Of a stretch of 64,000 nucleotides of DNA, positions 43,244-51,668 are shown piece after piece. The notes below the pieces were generated by a model, which was given only the letters and a program-made list of their open reading frames with translations, did not search any database and was not told where the DNA came from. Position numbers and translations under genes: made by a program. Location: NCBI GenBank assembly GCA_963966775.1, contig CAXAAH010000004.1, positions 1-64,000 of the forward strand. The letters run 5' to 3'. How positions within the stretch are numbered: the stretch's first letter is position 1; each line of letters opens with the position of its first letter. The DNA comes from UBA685 sp002299005 (GTDB taxonomy: Bacteria > Pseudomonadota > Alphaproteobacteria > Puniceispirillales > Puniceispirillaceae).

Positions 43244-44626
43244 ATGTTTATCGGCGTCTCAGATATTTTCAAAATTGGCATTGGCCCGTCCAGCTCTCAT
43301 ACGATGGGGCCGATGGTGGCGGCTAATCTATTTTTGCACCAATGCCATCTGAAACAAGAACAGACCGGCCAGACACTGGCCCATATCAGTGTGCGTCTTC
43401 ACGGATCTCTGGCCTTTACGGGCAAAGGCCATGCGAGCGATAGAGCGATTTGCCTCGGCCTGCAAGGCTTCCTGCCAGAGACCTTAGCCCTTGATCGCAT
43501 TGAAGCATTAGAGACAGCCCTTTATGAGACAAAAGAGATCAGGCTGGCGCACCGCCCGCCCTTTGCGTTTGACCCTGCAAGCGATCTTATCTTTGATTAT
43601 GACGCCCCCCTGCCAGCCCATGCCAATGGCATGCAGTTTTTTGCGACAGACACCAAAGGCGAAAACCTGCTTCATGAAATTTACTATTCCATTGGCGGCG
43701 GTTTCGTGCGGCGCGCTGATGAGATGCAAGAGGCGCCTGTGACTGACAGGCCCAAACATCCCTATCCCTTTGCGAATGCCGCACAAATGCTGGAGATGGG
43801 CGCCGCACATGGCATGACTATTGCCGAGATGCAATTTGCCAATGAATGCGCCTATCGCCCCAAAGAGAGCGTTGAGGCGGCAATCGCGACCATCCTTCGT
43901 ACCATGAGTGAAGTTATCACGCGCGGCTTAAGGCAAGATGGCATCCTGCCAGGCGGTCTGAATGTCAAGCGCCGTGCCAAGAATATTCATAGCCAGCTGT
44001 TAAATGAAGTAAGTCGTAATGATCAACAGCCTCATATCGCCAATGATTGGCTTTCTGTCTATGCGATGGCGGTGAATGAGGAAAATGCCGCAGGCGGGCG
44101 GGTGGTCACATCCCCGACCAATGGCGCGGCAGGCATTATCCCTGCGGTGATACGCTATTACAGCGAACATTGTCATGGCGCTGATGATGAAGGCATGACA
44201 AATCTTCTGCTCACAGCCACGGCAATCGGCTCTATCATCAAGACAAATGCCTCTATTTCAGGGGCGGAAGTTGGCTGTCAGGGCGAGGTTGGTTCAGCCT
44301 CAGCGATGGCCGCCGCAGGTCTATGTGCCGCGCTTGGTGGCACAAATGCCCAGAGTGAGAATGCCGCTGAAATCGCGCTTGAACATCATCTTGGCATGAC
44401 GTGCGATCCCGCTGGCGGCCTTGTGCAGGTGCCTTGTATTGAGCGCAATGGCCTTGGCGCAATTAAGGCTGTCTCTGCCGCCTCTTTATCTTTACGCGGT
44501 GATGGCACGCATTTCATCCCGCTTGATAATTGCATAGAGACAATGCGCCAAACAGGCCTTGATATGCATGAACGCTATAAGGAAACATCCCAAGGTGGGC
44601 TGGCGGTGAATTTACCCGAATGTTAA
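43244..44626 (+). CDS. sdaA: L-serine ammonia-lyase (iron-sulfur type)
   Basis: 460 residues from ATG 43244, which has AAGGGG upstream; an earlier ATG at 43205 arises from the tandem duplication. The N-terminal β domain is FIGVSDIFKIGIGPSSSHTMGPM. The C-terminal α domain carries GGRVVTSPTNGAAGIIPAV and three Fe-S Cys in SGAEVGCQGE and MTCDPAGGLVQVPCIERN. It converts L-serine to pyruvate and ammonia. Single-chain form as in E. coli SdaA. It stands alone, though lactate- and hydroxyacid-oxidising genes flank it. Confidence 0.95.
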   Translation: MFIGVSDIFKIGIGPSSSHTMGPMVAANLFLHQCHLKQEQTGQTLAHISVRLHGSLAFTGKGHASDRAICLGLQGFLPETLALDRIEALETALYETKEIRLAHRPPFAFDPASDLIFDYDAPLPAHANGMQFFATDTKGENLLHEIYYSIGGGFVRRADEMQEAPVTDRPKHPYPFANAAQMLEMGAAHGMTIAEMQFANECAYRPKESVEAAIATILRTMSEVITRGLRQDGILPGGLNVKRRAKNIHSQLLNEVSRNDQQPHIANDWLSVYAMAVNEENAAGGRVVTSPTNGAAGIIPAVIRYYSEHCHGADDEGMTNLLLTATAIGSIIKTNASISGAEVGCQGEVGSASAMAAAGLCAALGGTNAQSENAAEIALEHHLGMTCDPAGGLVQVPCIERNGLGAIKAVSAASLSLRGDGTHFIPLDNCIETMRQTGLDMHERYKETSQGGLAVNLPEC

Positions 44627-44665
44627 TCGGCCAGAATGTTAATCGCCCAGAATGTTAATCAGCCA
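44618..44665. repeat. 16-bp tandem repeat (3 copies) across the sdaA stop codon
   Basis: Units GAATGTTAATCGGCCA, GAATGTTAATCGCCCA and GAATGTTAATCAGCCA follow each other. The first contains the last codons and stop of sdaA; the rest lie in the downstream gap. Confidence 0.95.
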
Positions 44666-44799
44666 GCGTATTATCTAGACAGCGTGTTAATGAAAAAAAT
44701 GACCCACGCCGCGTAATGCGGCAAAATAACACTTACATTGTGCCCCCTATGTGCCTTAAGCTTGAGCCATTATAAGGTATAGGCAAGGGGTTCAAGATA

Positions 44800-45945
44800 A
44801 TGAGCGTAGTGACAACGATTGATGATCTAAAACAGCTGGCACAAAAGCGTGTGCCGAAAATGTTCTATGATTATGCAGATTCAGGCTCATGGACAGAATC
44901 GACCTATCAGCTCAATGAGAGTGATTTCCAGCGCATTAAATTTCGCCAGCGTGTCGCGGTTGATATGTCAAACCGCACGACAAAGACACAGATGGTCGGC
45001 CAAGATGTCGCCATGCCAGCCGCCCTTGCGCCTGTTGGCCTGACAGGCATGCAGCATCCAAATGGTGAGATTCTAGCCGCCCAAGCCGCCGCTGAATTTG
45101 GCGTGCCCTACACCCTATCGACCATGTCGATTTGTTCTATTGAGGATGTCGCAGATAACAGCCCTGAGCCTTTTTGGTTCCAGCTTTATGTGATGAAAGA
45201 TCATGATTTTTCCAAGCGCTTGGTAGAGCGTGCGAAGGCCGCTGGCTGTTCTGCTTTGATGCTGACACTTGATTTGCAAATCCTAGGCCAGCGTCATAAG
45301 GATTTAAAAAACGGTCTTTCAACACCGCCAAAACCAACGCTCTCAACCATTGCGAATCTGGCGAGCAAACCGCGCTGGTGCCTTGGCATGCTTGGCGCAA
45401 AACGTCGTCATTTTGGCAATATCCAAGGCCATGCCACAGGCGTCTCAAACATGTCATCGCTGACAAGCTGGGTCTCAGAGCAATTTGATTTGCGCCTTGA
45501 TTGGGATGATGTCGCGCGCATTAAAGATTGGTGGGGCGGCAAGCTGATTATCAAGGGGATTCTTGACGCTGAAGACGCCAAAATTGCCGTCAAATCGGGC
45601 GCAGATGCGCTGATCGTCTCAAACCATGGTGGCCGCCAGCTTGATGGGGCCGATAGCTCTATCGCTATTCTGCCAGAGATTGTCGCGGCGGTTGGTGATG
45701 ATATTGAGGTCTGGATGGATGGCGGGATTCGCTCTGGCCAAGATTTGCTCAAAGCCGTTGCGCTTGGGGCGAAAGGCACCTTAATCGGCCGCTCTTATAT
45801 TTATGGGCTGGCCGCAGAAGGCAAAAAGGGCGTGCAAAAATCGCTTGAGATTATTCATAAGGAACTTGATATGACGATGGCCTTATGTGGCCACCGCGAT
45901 ATCAAAAATGTCACCAGAGATATTCTGCGCGACTGTCCATTCTAA
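44800..45945 (+). CDS. lldD: FMN-dependent L-lactate dehydrogenase / α-hydroxyacid oxidase family
   Basis: 381 residues with all family residues: MFYDYADSGSWTE, QLYVMKD, the catalytic His/Arg in VSNHGGRQLDGAD near residue 270, and WMDGGIRSGQDLLKA. It oxidises L-lactate or a similar L-2-hydroxyacid at the membrane or to oxygen. AAGGGG upstream of ATG. LldD is the nearest match, but glycolate or mandelate-type relatives cannot be excluded. No lactate permease adjoins it. Confidence 0.85.
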   Translation: MSVVTTIDDLKQLAQKRVPKMFYDYADSGSWTESTYQLNESDFQRIKFRQRVAVDMSNRTTKTQMVGQDVAMPAALAPVGLTGMQHPNGEILAAQAAAEFGVPYTLSTMSICSIEDVADNSPEPFWFQLYVMKDHDFSKRLVERAKAAGCSALMLTLDLQILGQRHKDLKNGLSTPPKPTLSTIANLASKPRWCLGMLGAKRRHFGNIQGHATGVSNMSSLTSWVSEQFDLRLDWDDVARIKDWWGGKLIIKGILDAEDAKIAVKSGADALIVSNHGGRQLDGADSSIAILPEIVAAVGDDIEVWMDGGIRSGQDLLKAVALGAKGTLIGRSYIYGLAAEGKKGVQKSLEIIHKELDMTMALCGHRDIKNVTRDILRDCPF

Positions 45946-45975
45946 ATAGGGCCTTTTTAGATAGGGCCTTTTTAG
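45946..45975. repeat. 15-bp tandem duplication (2 copies)
   Basis: ATAGGGCCTTTTTAG occurs twice exactly, directly after the lldD stop codon and before the convergent gene's stop. Confidence 0.95.
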
Positions 45976-45981
45976 ATAAAT

Positions 45982-46995
45982 TTAGCGTGCGGCCGCAAAG
46001 CCGCCTTCTTGCCAAGCCGCATAACCGCCGAGCAAATGCGCCGCGCTGTTAAACCCTTTATCTTGCGCAAGCCTGACAGCCATCGCAGAGCGTTCACCCG
46101 CCGCACAATAAAAGATAAGCGGCTTTGCCCCATAGGCGCCAAGCACATCTAATTGACGATAAAATTGGCTATAGGGGGCATGCACCGCACCCGCAATGGC
46201 CCCGTGCCTTGCGCGCTCGCCCTCTTCACGCAAATCAATCAGCACAAAATCATCTTGCGCCATTGCCGCTAATTTATCAGCGTCAACATGGCTCACCTGC
46301 TTTTGCGCCTCCATCGTGATGCCCATTTTGATATTCTCAGGCACTGCCACATCCATCATCTTTGGATTAGGCAAATTAAGGTTATTCATCAGCTCAATAT
46401 AAGCGGCGCGTGATGAGACTTGCAGGCGCGGATTATAGGCTTTTTCCTCGCCAATCGTAGAGACCATATCGCCCTTATAATCATGCGCAGGATAGATCAA
46501 AGTCTGCTCTGGCAATGATAGCAAGCGGCCAAATAGGCTGTCATATTGCGCGCCCGCATCACCATTTTGAAAGTCCGTGCGCCCCGTGCCTCTGATAAGC
46601 AGTGTATCGCCTGTAAAGATGCGATCATCCATCTGGAAACAATAGCTGTCATCCGTATGGCCCGGCGTATAAAGCGCGGTCATATTAATACCTTCAATGG
46701 TCACACGCTCACCATCTGTGACGCGCATAGAGACAACATCCACCGGGCTTTGCTCACCCATCACTGTGACACAATTTGTATGGTCACGAAGCGCGCCCAT
46801 CGCTGTGACATGGTCAGCATGAACATGCGTGTCAATCACCTTGACCAAGCGCAAATCAAGCTCTTCAAGAAGCTTCAAATAACGATCTGTCTTCTCAAAG
46901 ACAGGGTCGACAAGCAACGCCTCACCACCCTTACGGCTGGCAATCAGGTAGGTGTAAGTTGATGAGACATGATCAAATAATTGTCTAAAAATCAT
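45982..46995 (-). CDS. Persulfide dioxygenase-like MBL protein fused to rhodanese
   Basis: 337 residues. Residues 1-225 are an ETHE1-type MBL domain with HVHADH (57-62), TPGHTDDSY, FTGDTLLIRGTGRTDF and YPAHDYKG. After a linker the rhodanese domain (about 235-337) has Cys297 in the loop CAAGERS. ETHE1 proteins oxidise glutathione persulfide to sulfite with O2; the fused rhodanese then handles sulfite/thiosulfate. GAGGT before the ATG. It fits the sulfur theme with the rhodanese/YeeE operon, but is not linked to it. Confidence 0.9.
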   Translation of the reverse strand: MIFRQLFDHVSSTYTYLIASRKGGEALLVDPVFEKTDRYLKLLEELDLRLVKVIDTHVHADHVTAMGALRDHTNCVTVMGEQSPVDVVSMRVTDGERVTIEGINMTALYTPGHTDDSYCFQMDDRIFTGDTLLIRGTGRTDFQNGDAGAQYDSLFGRLLSLPEQTLIYPAHDYKGDMVSTIGEEKAYNPRLQVSSRAAYIELMNNLNLPNPKMMDVAVPENIKMGITMEAQKQVSHVDADKLAAMAQDDFVLIDLREEGERARHGAIAGAVHAPYSQFYRQLDVLGAYGAKPLIFYCAAGERSAMAVRLAQDKGFNSAAHLLGGYAAWQEGGFAAAR

Positions 46996-47076
46996 GGATT
47001 CGGTGACCTCTTTTACAAAAACATAATGCTATATTAGCATATATTTTAGAAAAATAATCTGGAATCATGGCAAAAT

Positions 47077-47910
47077 TTAGAAATTACGTGCCACCATATC
47101 CATCAGCCTTGTTGGCAAGATACGTTTGACGATCATCATCAATTTGGTGGCCCATGTCACACGATAGCGCAAGCGTGGCCGGCGCGATTCTGCGGCATGA
47201 ATAACCGCCCTTGTCACCGCCTCTGGCCCTAATTCGAATGTGTCTTTTTTCGGGTTGGCAATCGCAAGGCGCGGGATCAATGTCTTATGATAAAAATCCT
47301 CATGCGCTGAGCCTTTGACGGTGATCCATTTTTTGAATTGAAAGTAAGCATTTTCCCTGATTTTGGTGCGGATAGGGCCAGGCTCGATGAGAATCATCGC
47401 AACCCCTGAGCCTTTAAGCTCCATACGCATCGTATCTGTCAGGCCTTCAATCGCAAATTTCGTCGCATTATAGGCGCCCCGATAGCGCATCGCCGCAAAG
47501 CCAAGGATAGATGAATTTTGCAAAATACGCCCGCCGCCCCGAGCGCGCATATGCGGTATTAATTGTCTGGTGAGATCATGCCAACCGAAAAAATTAGCCT
47601 CAAAAATCGCACGCATCGCATCAGCAGACACATCCTCGCCTGCCCCCGTAATCCCATAGGCGCCATTATTGAAAAGCACATCAATGCCATCTTCGGCCAA
47701 TGAAAGCGCTGTCTTAACACCTGCTTTGATGGTCTCTGGCTTTTCATAATCAATCACAAAAGATGTCAGCCCATGCTCTTTTTCAAGACGCGCACAATCA
47801 GCCTTTTTGCGGCAAGTCGCAAATACCTGCCAGCCTCTTTTATGCAAAGTAATCGCGCTATCAAGCCCGATACCTGACGAACAACCAGTGATCAAAATTG
47901 TCTTAGTCAT
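47077..47910 (-). CDS. Short-chain dehydrogenase/reductase
   Basis: 277 residues from ATG 47910 (the longer reading lacks the usual start). Rossmann motif TILITGCSSGIGLDSA (4-19), NNGAYG, catalytic Ser in NSSILGFAAMRYRGAYNATKFA with YxxxK. The C-terminal part resembles the group of retinol/steroid-type bacterial SDRs. Substrate unknown. Divergent from the PCuAC gene, 90 bases apart. Confidence 0.85.
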   Translation of the reverse strand: MTKTILITGCSSGIGLDSAITLHKRGWQVFATCRKKADCARLEKEHGLTSFVIDYEKPETIKAGVKTALSLAEDGIDVLFNNGAYGITGAGEDVSADAMRAIFEANFFGWHDLTRQLIPHMRARGGGRILQNSSILGFAAMRYRGAYNATKFAIEGLTDTMRMELKGSGVAMILIEPGPIRTKIRENAYFQFKKWITVKGSAHEDFYHKTLIPRLAIANPKKDTFELGPEAVTRAVIHAAESRRPRLRYRVTWATKLMMIVKRILPTRLMDMVARNF

Positions 47911-48000
47911 TTTGTCGCTATCCCAACTTATCTTTTGATGAGAGTTACATATTCCATTATAGTGCCGATACAAAGTGTTTCGCTTAAAAAAGGCAAAATC

Positions 48001-48546
48001 ATGAAAATCTTATCATCATTGCTTCTGGCTATCTCTGTTATCTTTGGCGCCTCTTTTGCCTCTGCTGGCACTGCCAATCATGAAAAACATACCCCTGATC
48101 ACAGCGGCATCATGGCAAGTGATTTTGTTATTCGCGCGACCACGCCAAATGCTGGCGCCACCGCCGCCTATGGCCATATTCACAATCATGGCAACAGCGA
48201 TGATAGGCTTATCGGCGCGCATGTATCCTTTGCCAAAAAGGCGGAAATTCATGAAATGAAGCTAGAGGGCGATGTGATGAAAATGCGCCAAATAACAGGC
48301 GGCCTTCTTATCCCTGCTGGTGAAATGGTGGATCTTAAAAATGGCGCAGAACATGTGATGATTATGGGGCTGTCTGAACAGATTAAGACAGATAACAGCT
48401 ATGAGATCACCCTCACATTTGAACAAGCAGGCGCTATCACGCTGACCGCTGGCACAATCTCTTTATCTGGCAAAAAGACGCAAGATGACCACAGCCATCA
48501 TAACGGTCACAGCGAACATGACGATCATGACGAGCACAAGCACTAG
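48001..48546 (+). CDS. Periplasmic copper chaperone PCuAC family, His-rich C terminus
   Basis: 181 residues from ATG 48001; signal peptide to about FASAG (22). The Cu(I) motif H(M)X10MX21HXM is present: IHEMKLEGDVMKM, then AEHVMIM. The last 23 residues are a His/Asp tail with nine His (DDHSHHNGHSEHDDHDEHKH), an added metal-binding segment. PCuAC delivers copper to cytochrome oxidase CuA/CuB sites with Sco; no sco or cox gene is adjacent. Convergent with hflX, 11 bases between stops. Confidence 0.88.
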   Translation: MKILSSLLLAISVIFGASFASAGTANHEKHTPDHSGIMASDFVIRATTPNAGATAAYGHIHNHGNSDDRLIGAHVSFAKKAEIHEMKLEGDVMKMRQITGGLLIPAGEMVDLKNGAEHVMIMGLSEQIKTDNSYEITLTFEQAGAITLTAGTISLSGKKTQDDHSHHNGHSEHDDHDEHKH

Positions 48547-48557
48547 GCCTGTTCTGA

Positions 48558-49892
48558 TTAATCAATCACGCGCACTTGCGGGAATTGCTTTTCAAACCGC
48601 GCACTATCAGCGGCATCAAGGCGCACGAATAATGTTTGCGCGCCTGCCTCGTCAAACAGATCTGATTGCACATCACCGCGCTGATAAAGCCACGCTCTTG
48701 CCGCGCCATCTGCGGGCGTAAGGCTTACCTCAATAATCGCGCTATCTTGCGATAAGATGGCCTCAATCGCCTCAACCACATCATCCAAGCCCTGCTCTTT
48801 GAGAGCTGAGCAATAAATCACCCCATCTTTGCCAAAGCCTGCCCCATCACCAAATTCATGGCTGATAGCCTCAAGCAATTCATCGCCCATAATATCAGAT
48901 TTATTCATCACATGGATAAGCTCTTTATCAAGCCGCTCTTCTGATATGCCAATATCCATCAGCACCGCGCGCACATCCTGCGCCTCTTCAAATAGCAAGG
49001 GTGATGCGCCATCATGCACATGAAGCAAAATATCTGCCTGCACCACCTCTTCCAAGGTTGATTTGAAGGCCTCGATTAATTCGGTTGGCAATTGGCTGAT
49101 GAAACCAACCGTATCTGCCAGCACAATTTGCCGCCCTGACGGCAGGTCTGTTTGCCGCATTGTCGGGTCTAGCGTTGCAAACAACATATCCTTGGACAGC
49201 ACCCCTGCCCCTGTAAGCGCATTGAACAAGGTTGATTTGCCCGCATTGGTATAGCCGACAAGCGCGATGGTCGGCGTCTCACTTCTGGTGCGGTTTTGGC
49301 GTTGCAAGGCTCTGGTGCGTTGCACATCTTTCAGCTCAGCCTTAATGCGCACAACACGGTCCATCAGCATGCGCCTATCAAGCTCAATCTGGCGCTCGCC
49401 TGGCCCGCCCAAAAAGCCGCCGCCGCCGCGTTGCCGCTCAAGGTGCGTCCAAGATCGCACAAGGCGCGAACGCTGGAACATCATCGCGGCTAATTCAACT
49501 TGCAGGCGCCCCGCATGTGTTGAGGCCCGCGCGCCAAAAATCTCAAGAATTAAGGCGGTTCTATCAATCACCTTGGATTTCAGACGATTTTCAAGATTAC
49601 GCTGTTGCACAGGGCTAAGGGCGGCATTGATGATAATCAGCGGATTTTCATAATCAGCCGCAACCTCGCCAATATGCTCGACCTGACCTGAACGCAGGAA
49701 GGTCGGCGCATGGGGCGCTTGCAAAGAGAGGATTTCAGAATGCACCACATCAAGGCTAATCGCCTCACCAAGCCCAATGGCTTCTTCTAGCATCACATCT
49801 GCTGAACGTGGCATGCGCCATTGGCGCACGGATGGCTGAACAACAATCGCTTGTTGCGGCTCTTCACTATGGTCGAAATAATCTGTGCCCAA
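48558..49892 (-). CDS. hflX: Ribosome-associated GTPase HflX
   Basis: 444 residues: N-terminal HflX domain (AIVVQPSVRQW onwards, LKSKVIDRTALILEIF, TLHAGRL-like ASTHAGRLQVELA), Gly-rich linker RQRGGGGFLGGPGERQ, then G domain with GYTNAGKSTLFNAL (G1), DTVGFISQLP (G3) and MNKSD (G4). It splits stalled ribosomes after stress. Start is TTG 49892; an in-frame stop lies just upstream, and the domain begins at about residue 14, so no better start exists. hfq is not adjacent, unlike in many proteobacteria. Confidence 0.93.
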   Translation of the reverse strand: MGTDYFDHSEEPQQAIVVQPSVRQWRMPRSADVMLEEAIGLGEAISLDVVHSEILSLQAPHAPTFLRSGQVEHIGEVAADYENPLIIINAALSPVQQRNLENRLKSKVIDRTALILEIFGARASTHAGRLQVELAAMMFQRSRLVRSWTHLERQRGGGGFLGGPGERQIELDRRMLMDRVVRIKAELKDVQRTRALQRQNRTRSETPTIALVGYTNAGKSTLFNALTGAGVLSKDMLFATLDPTMRQTDLPSGRQIVLADTVGFISQLPTELIEAFKSTLEEVVQADILLHVHDGASPLLFEEAQDVRAVLMDIGISEERLDKELIHVMNKSDIMGDELLEAISHEFGDGAGFGKDGVIYCSALKEQGLDDVVEAIEAILSQDSAIIEVSLTPADGAARAWLYQRGDVQSDLFDEAGAQTLFVRLDAADSARFEKQFPQVRVID

Positions 49893-50136
49893 ATGCCACT
49901 ATCTTTCATGAATGATCAATATCAAAAGACCGATATCAAGACTGGCTGGGCAAAAGTCAAGCCCCTACCCGCCAAGACGCCATATCATGGGCGGCTAATG
50001 GGGTGTGCAAATTGCCCCTTTTATTTGCCATAGAGCCTAAACTGCGCTTAATAGTAAGGGGAAAATTAGTTGACGAAGCGGCCATCATACCGCAACAGTG
50101 CACCATCTTAATTATATCATGTGAAAGAGTAGGCAT

Positions 50137-51585
50137 ATGGGACAGAATTTCATTGCAGGCGCATGGCGCAAAGGCACAAGCGAAATTGCGAATATTAACC
50201 CGTCAGATACGTCAGACATTATCGGCCATTTCGCACAAGCAAGCGGCCAAGATCTAGAAGACGCTATCTCATCAGCGAGAGCGGCTCAAAAAATCTGGGC
50301 AAAATCTGGGCTAGAGACACGCTATAATGCGCTGATGGCGATTGGTAATGAGTTGATGGCACGCGCCGAAGAACTTGGCACATTGCTGGCAAGAGAAGAA
50401 GGCAAACCGATAGCAGAAGGCAAGGGCGAGGTTTATCGCGCGGGTCAATTCTTTACCTATTATGCGGCAGAGACATTGCGCCAGCTTGGTGAGAATGCTG
50501 ATTCTGTGCGCCCGAATATCGAAATTGATGTGCGCAGAGAAGCTGTGGGCGTGGTGGCGATTATCTCACCATGGAATTTCCCAACCGCCACCGCCGTATG
50601 GAAAATCGCGCCTGCACTTGCCTTTGGTAATGCGGTTATCTGGAAGCCTGCCAATTTGGTGCCTGCCAGCGCGGTTGCCTTAACAGAGATTATCGCCAAG
50701 CAAGATTTGCCCGCAGGCCTGTTTAATTTGGTCATGGGCTCAGGCGCAGAAATTGGTGATGCGCTAACCCGCCATAGCGGTATTGATGCGATTACCTTTA
50801 CAGGCTCTCTTGATGTAGGCCGCACAATCGCAGCAGCGGCAGCGCCTAACCTTACCAAGCTTCAGATGGAAATGGGCTCAAAGAATCCGCTTATTGTGAT
50901 GGATGATTGCGATATGGATTTGGCTGTGGCTTGTGCCTCTGGCGGTGCCTTTGGTGGCACGGGCCAAAAATGCACAGCCTCATCACGCCTTATCGTGCAT
51001 GATAAGATTTATGATGAATTTGCTGAAAAGCTTGTTGCGGCGGCACAAAATATCGTTGTTGGTCACGCGCTGGCTGAGGGGGTCACAATGGGCCCTGCCG
51101 TCTCTGAGACACAGCTTGCGTCTAACCAGAAATATCTGCAAATCGCCAAGGATGAGGGCGGCGAGATCCTCTGGGGTGGCCATCTTGTTGACCAGCCGAC
51201 CAATGGCTTTTTCATGGCACCTGCTGTGATGGCTGGCCTTGATAATCATGCGACGGTTAACCGCGAGGAAATGTTCGGCCCGATGACATGCCTTATCAAA
51301 GCCGCCTCTTATGAGGAAGCCTTGACGATTGCCAATGACACAGAATTTGGCCTGACCGCTGGCATCATGACAAGCTCTCTTGCTAGGGCCAATCATTTCC
51401 GCCGCAATGCGACCACAGGGGTTGTGATGGTGAATCTGCCAACAGCTGGCACAGATTATCACGTGCCATTTGGTGGCAGAGGCTCATCATCACATGGTGT
51501 GCGCGAACAAGGCAGAGCGGCTGTTGAATTCTACACATCTGTTAAGACAGCTTATGTCGGCCTGCCTGCGGGCATGCCTGATTAA
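50137..51585 (+). CDS. NAD(P)-dependent aldehyde dehydrogenase (2-oxoglutarate-semialdehyde type)
   Basis: 482 residues: ISPWNFPTATAVWKIAPAL, FTGSLDVGRTI, catalytic Glu in LQMEMGSKNPL and Cys in GGTGQKCTASSRL. The C-terminal THYHVPFGG-like segment (TDYHVPFGGRGSSSHG) groups it with α-ketoglutaric-semialdehyde dehydrogenases of sugar-acid and hydroxyproline catabolism. It stands alone with its own terminator, so the aldehyde cannot be fixed. Confidence 0.87.
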   Translation: MGQNFIAGAWRKGTSEIANINPSDTSDIIGHFAQASGQDLEDAISSARAAQKIWAKSGLETRYNALMAIGNELMARAEELGTLLAREEGKPIAEGKGEVYRAGQFFTYYAAETLRQLGENADSVRPNIEIDVRREAVGVVAIISPWNFPTATAVWKIAPALAFGNAVIWKPANLVPASAVALTEIIAKQDLPAGLFNLVMGSGAEIGDALTRHSGIDAITFTGSLDVGRTIAAAAAPNLTKLQMEMGSKNPLIVMDDCDMDLAVACASGGAFGGTGQKCTASSRLIVHDKIYDEFAEKLVAAAQNIVVGHALAEGVTMGPAVSETQLASNQKYLQIAKDEGGEILWGGHLVDQPTNGFFMAPAVMAGLDNHATVNREEMFGPMTCLIKAASYEEALTIANDTEFGLTAGIMTSSLARANHFRRNATTGVVMVNLPTAGTDYHVPFGGRGSSSHGVREQGRAAVEFYTSVKTAYVGLPAGMPD

Positions 51586-51605
51586 GGACATCGCCTATCA
51601 GACAT

Positions 51606-51648
51606 AAAAAAGGGGCTATCATTTGTTGGCAGATGATGGCCCCTTTTT
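51606..51648. terminator. Bidirectional Rho-independent terminator
   Basis: An 11-bp stem GGGGCTATCAT / ATGATGGCCCC with one G·T pair and a 10-base loop is flanked by six A on the left and five T on the right. It serves both the aldehyde dehydrogenase gene and the convergent GTPase gene. Confidence 0.92.
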
Positions 51649-51668
51649 CATTATAGGTTTTATTTATA

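Noticed and set aside
44708..44722. GCCGC-GTAAT-GCGGC hairpin as sdaA terminator
   Set aside because: Only five base pairs and no T-run; too weak to claim.
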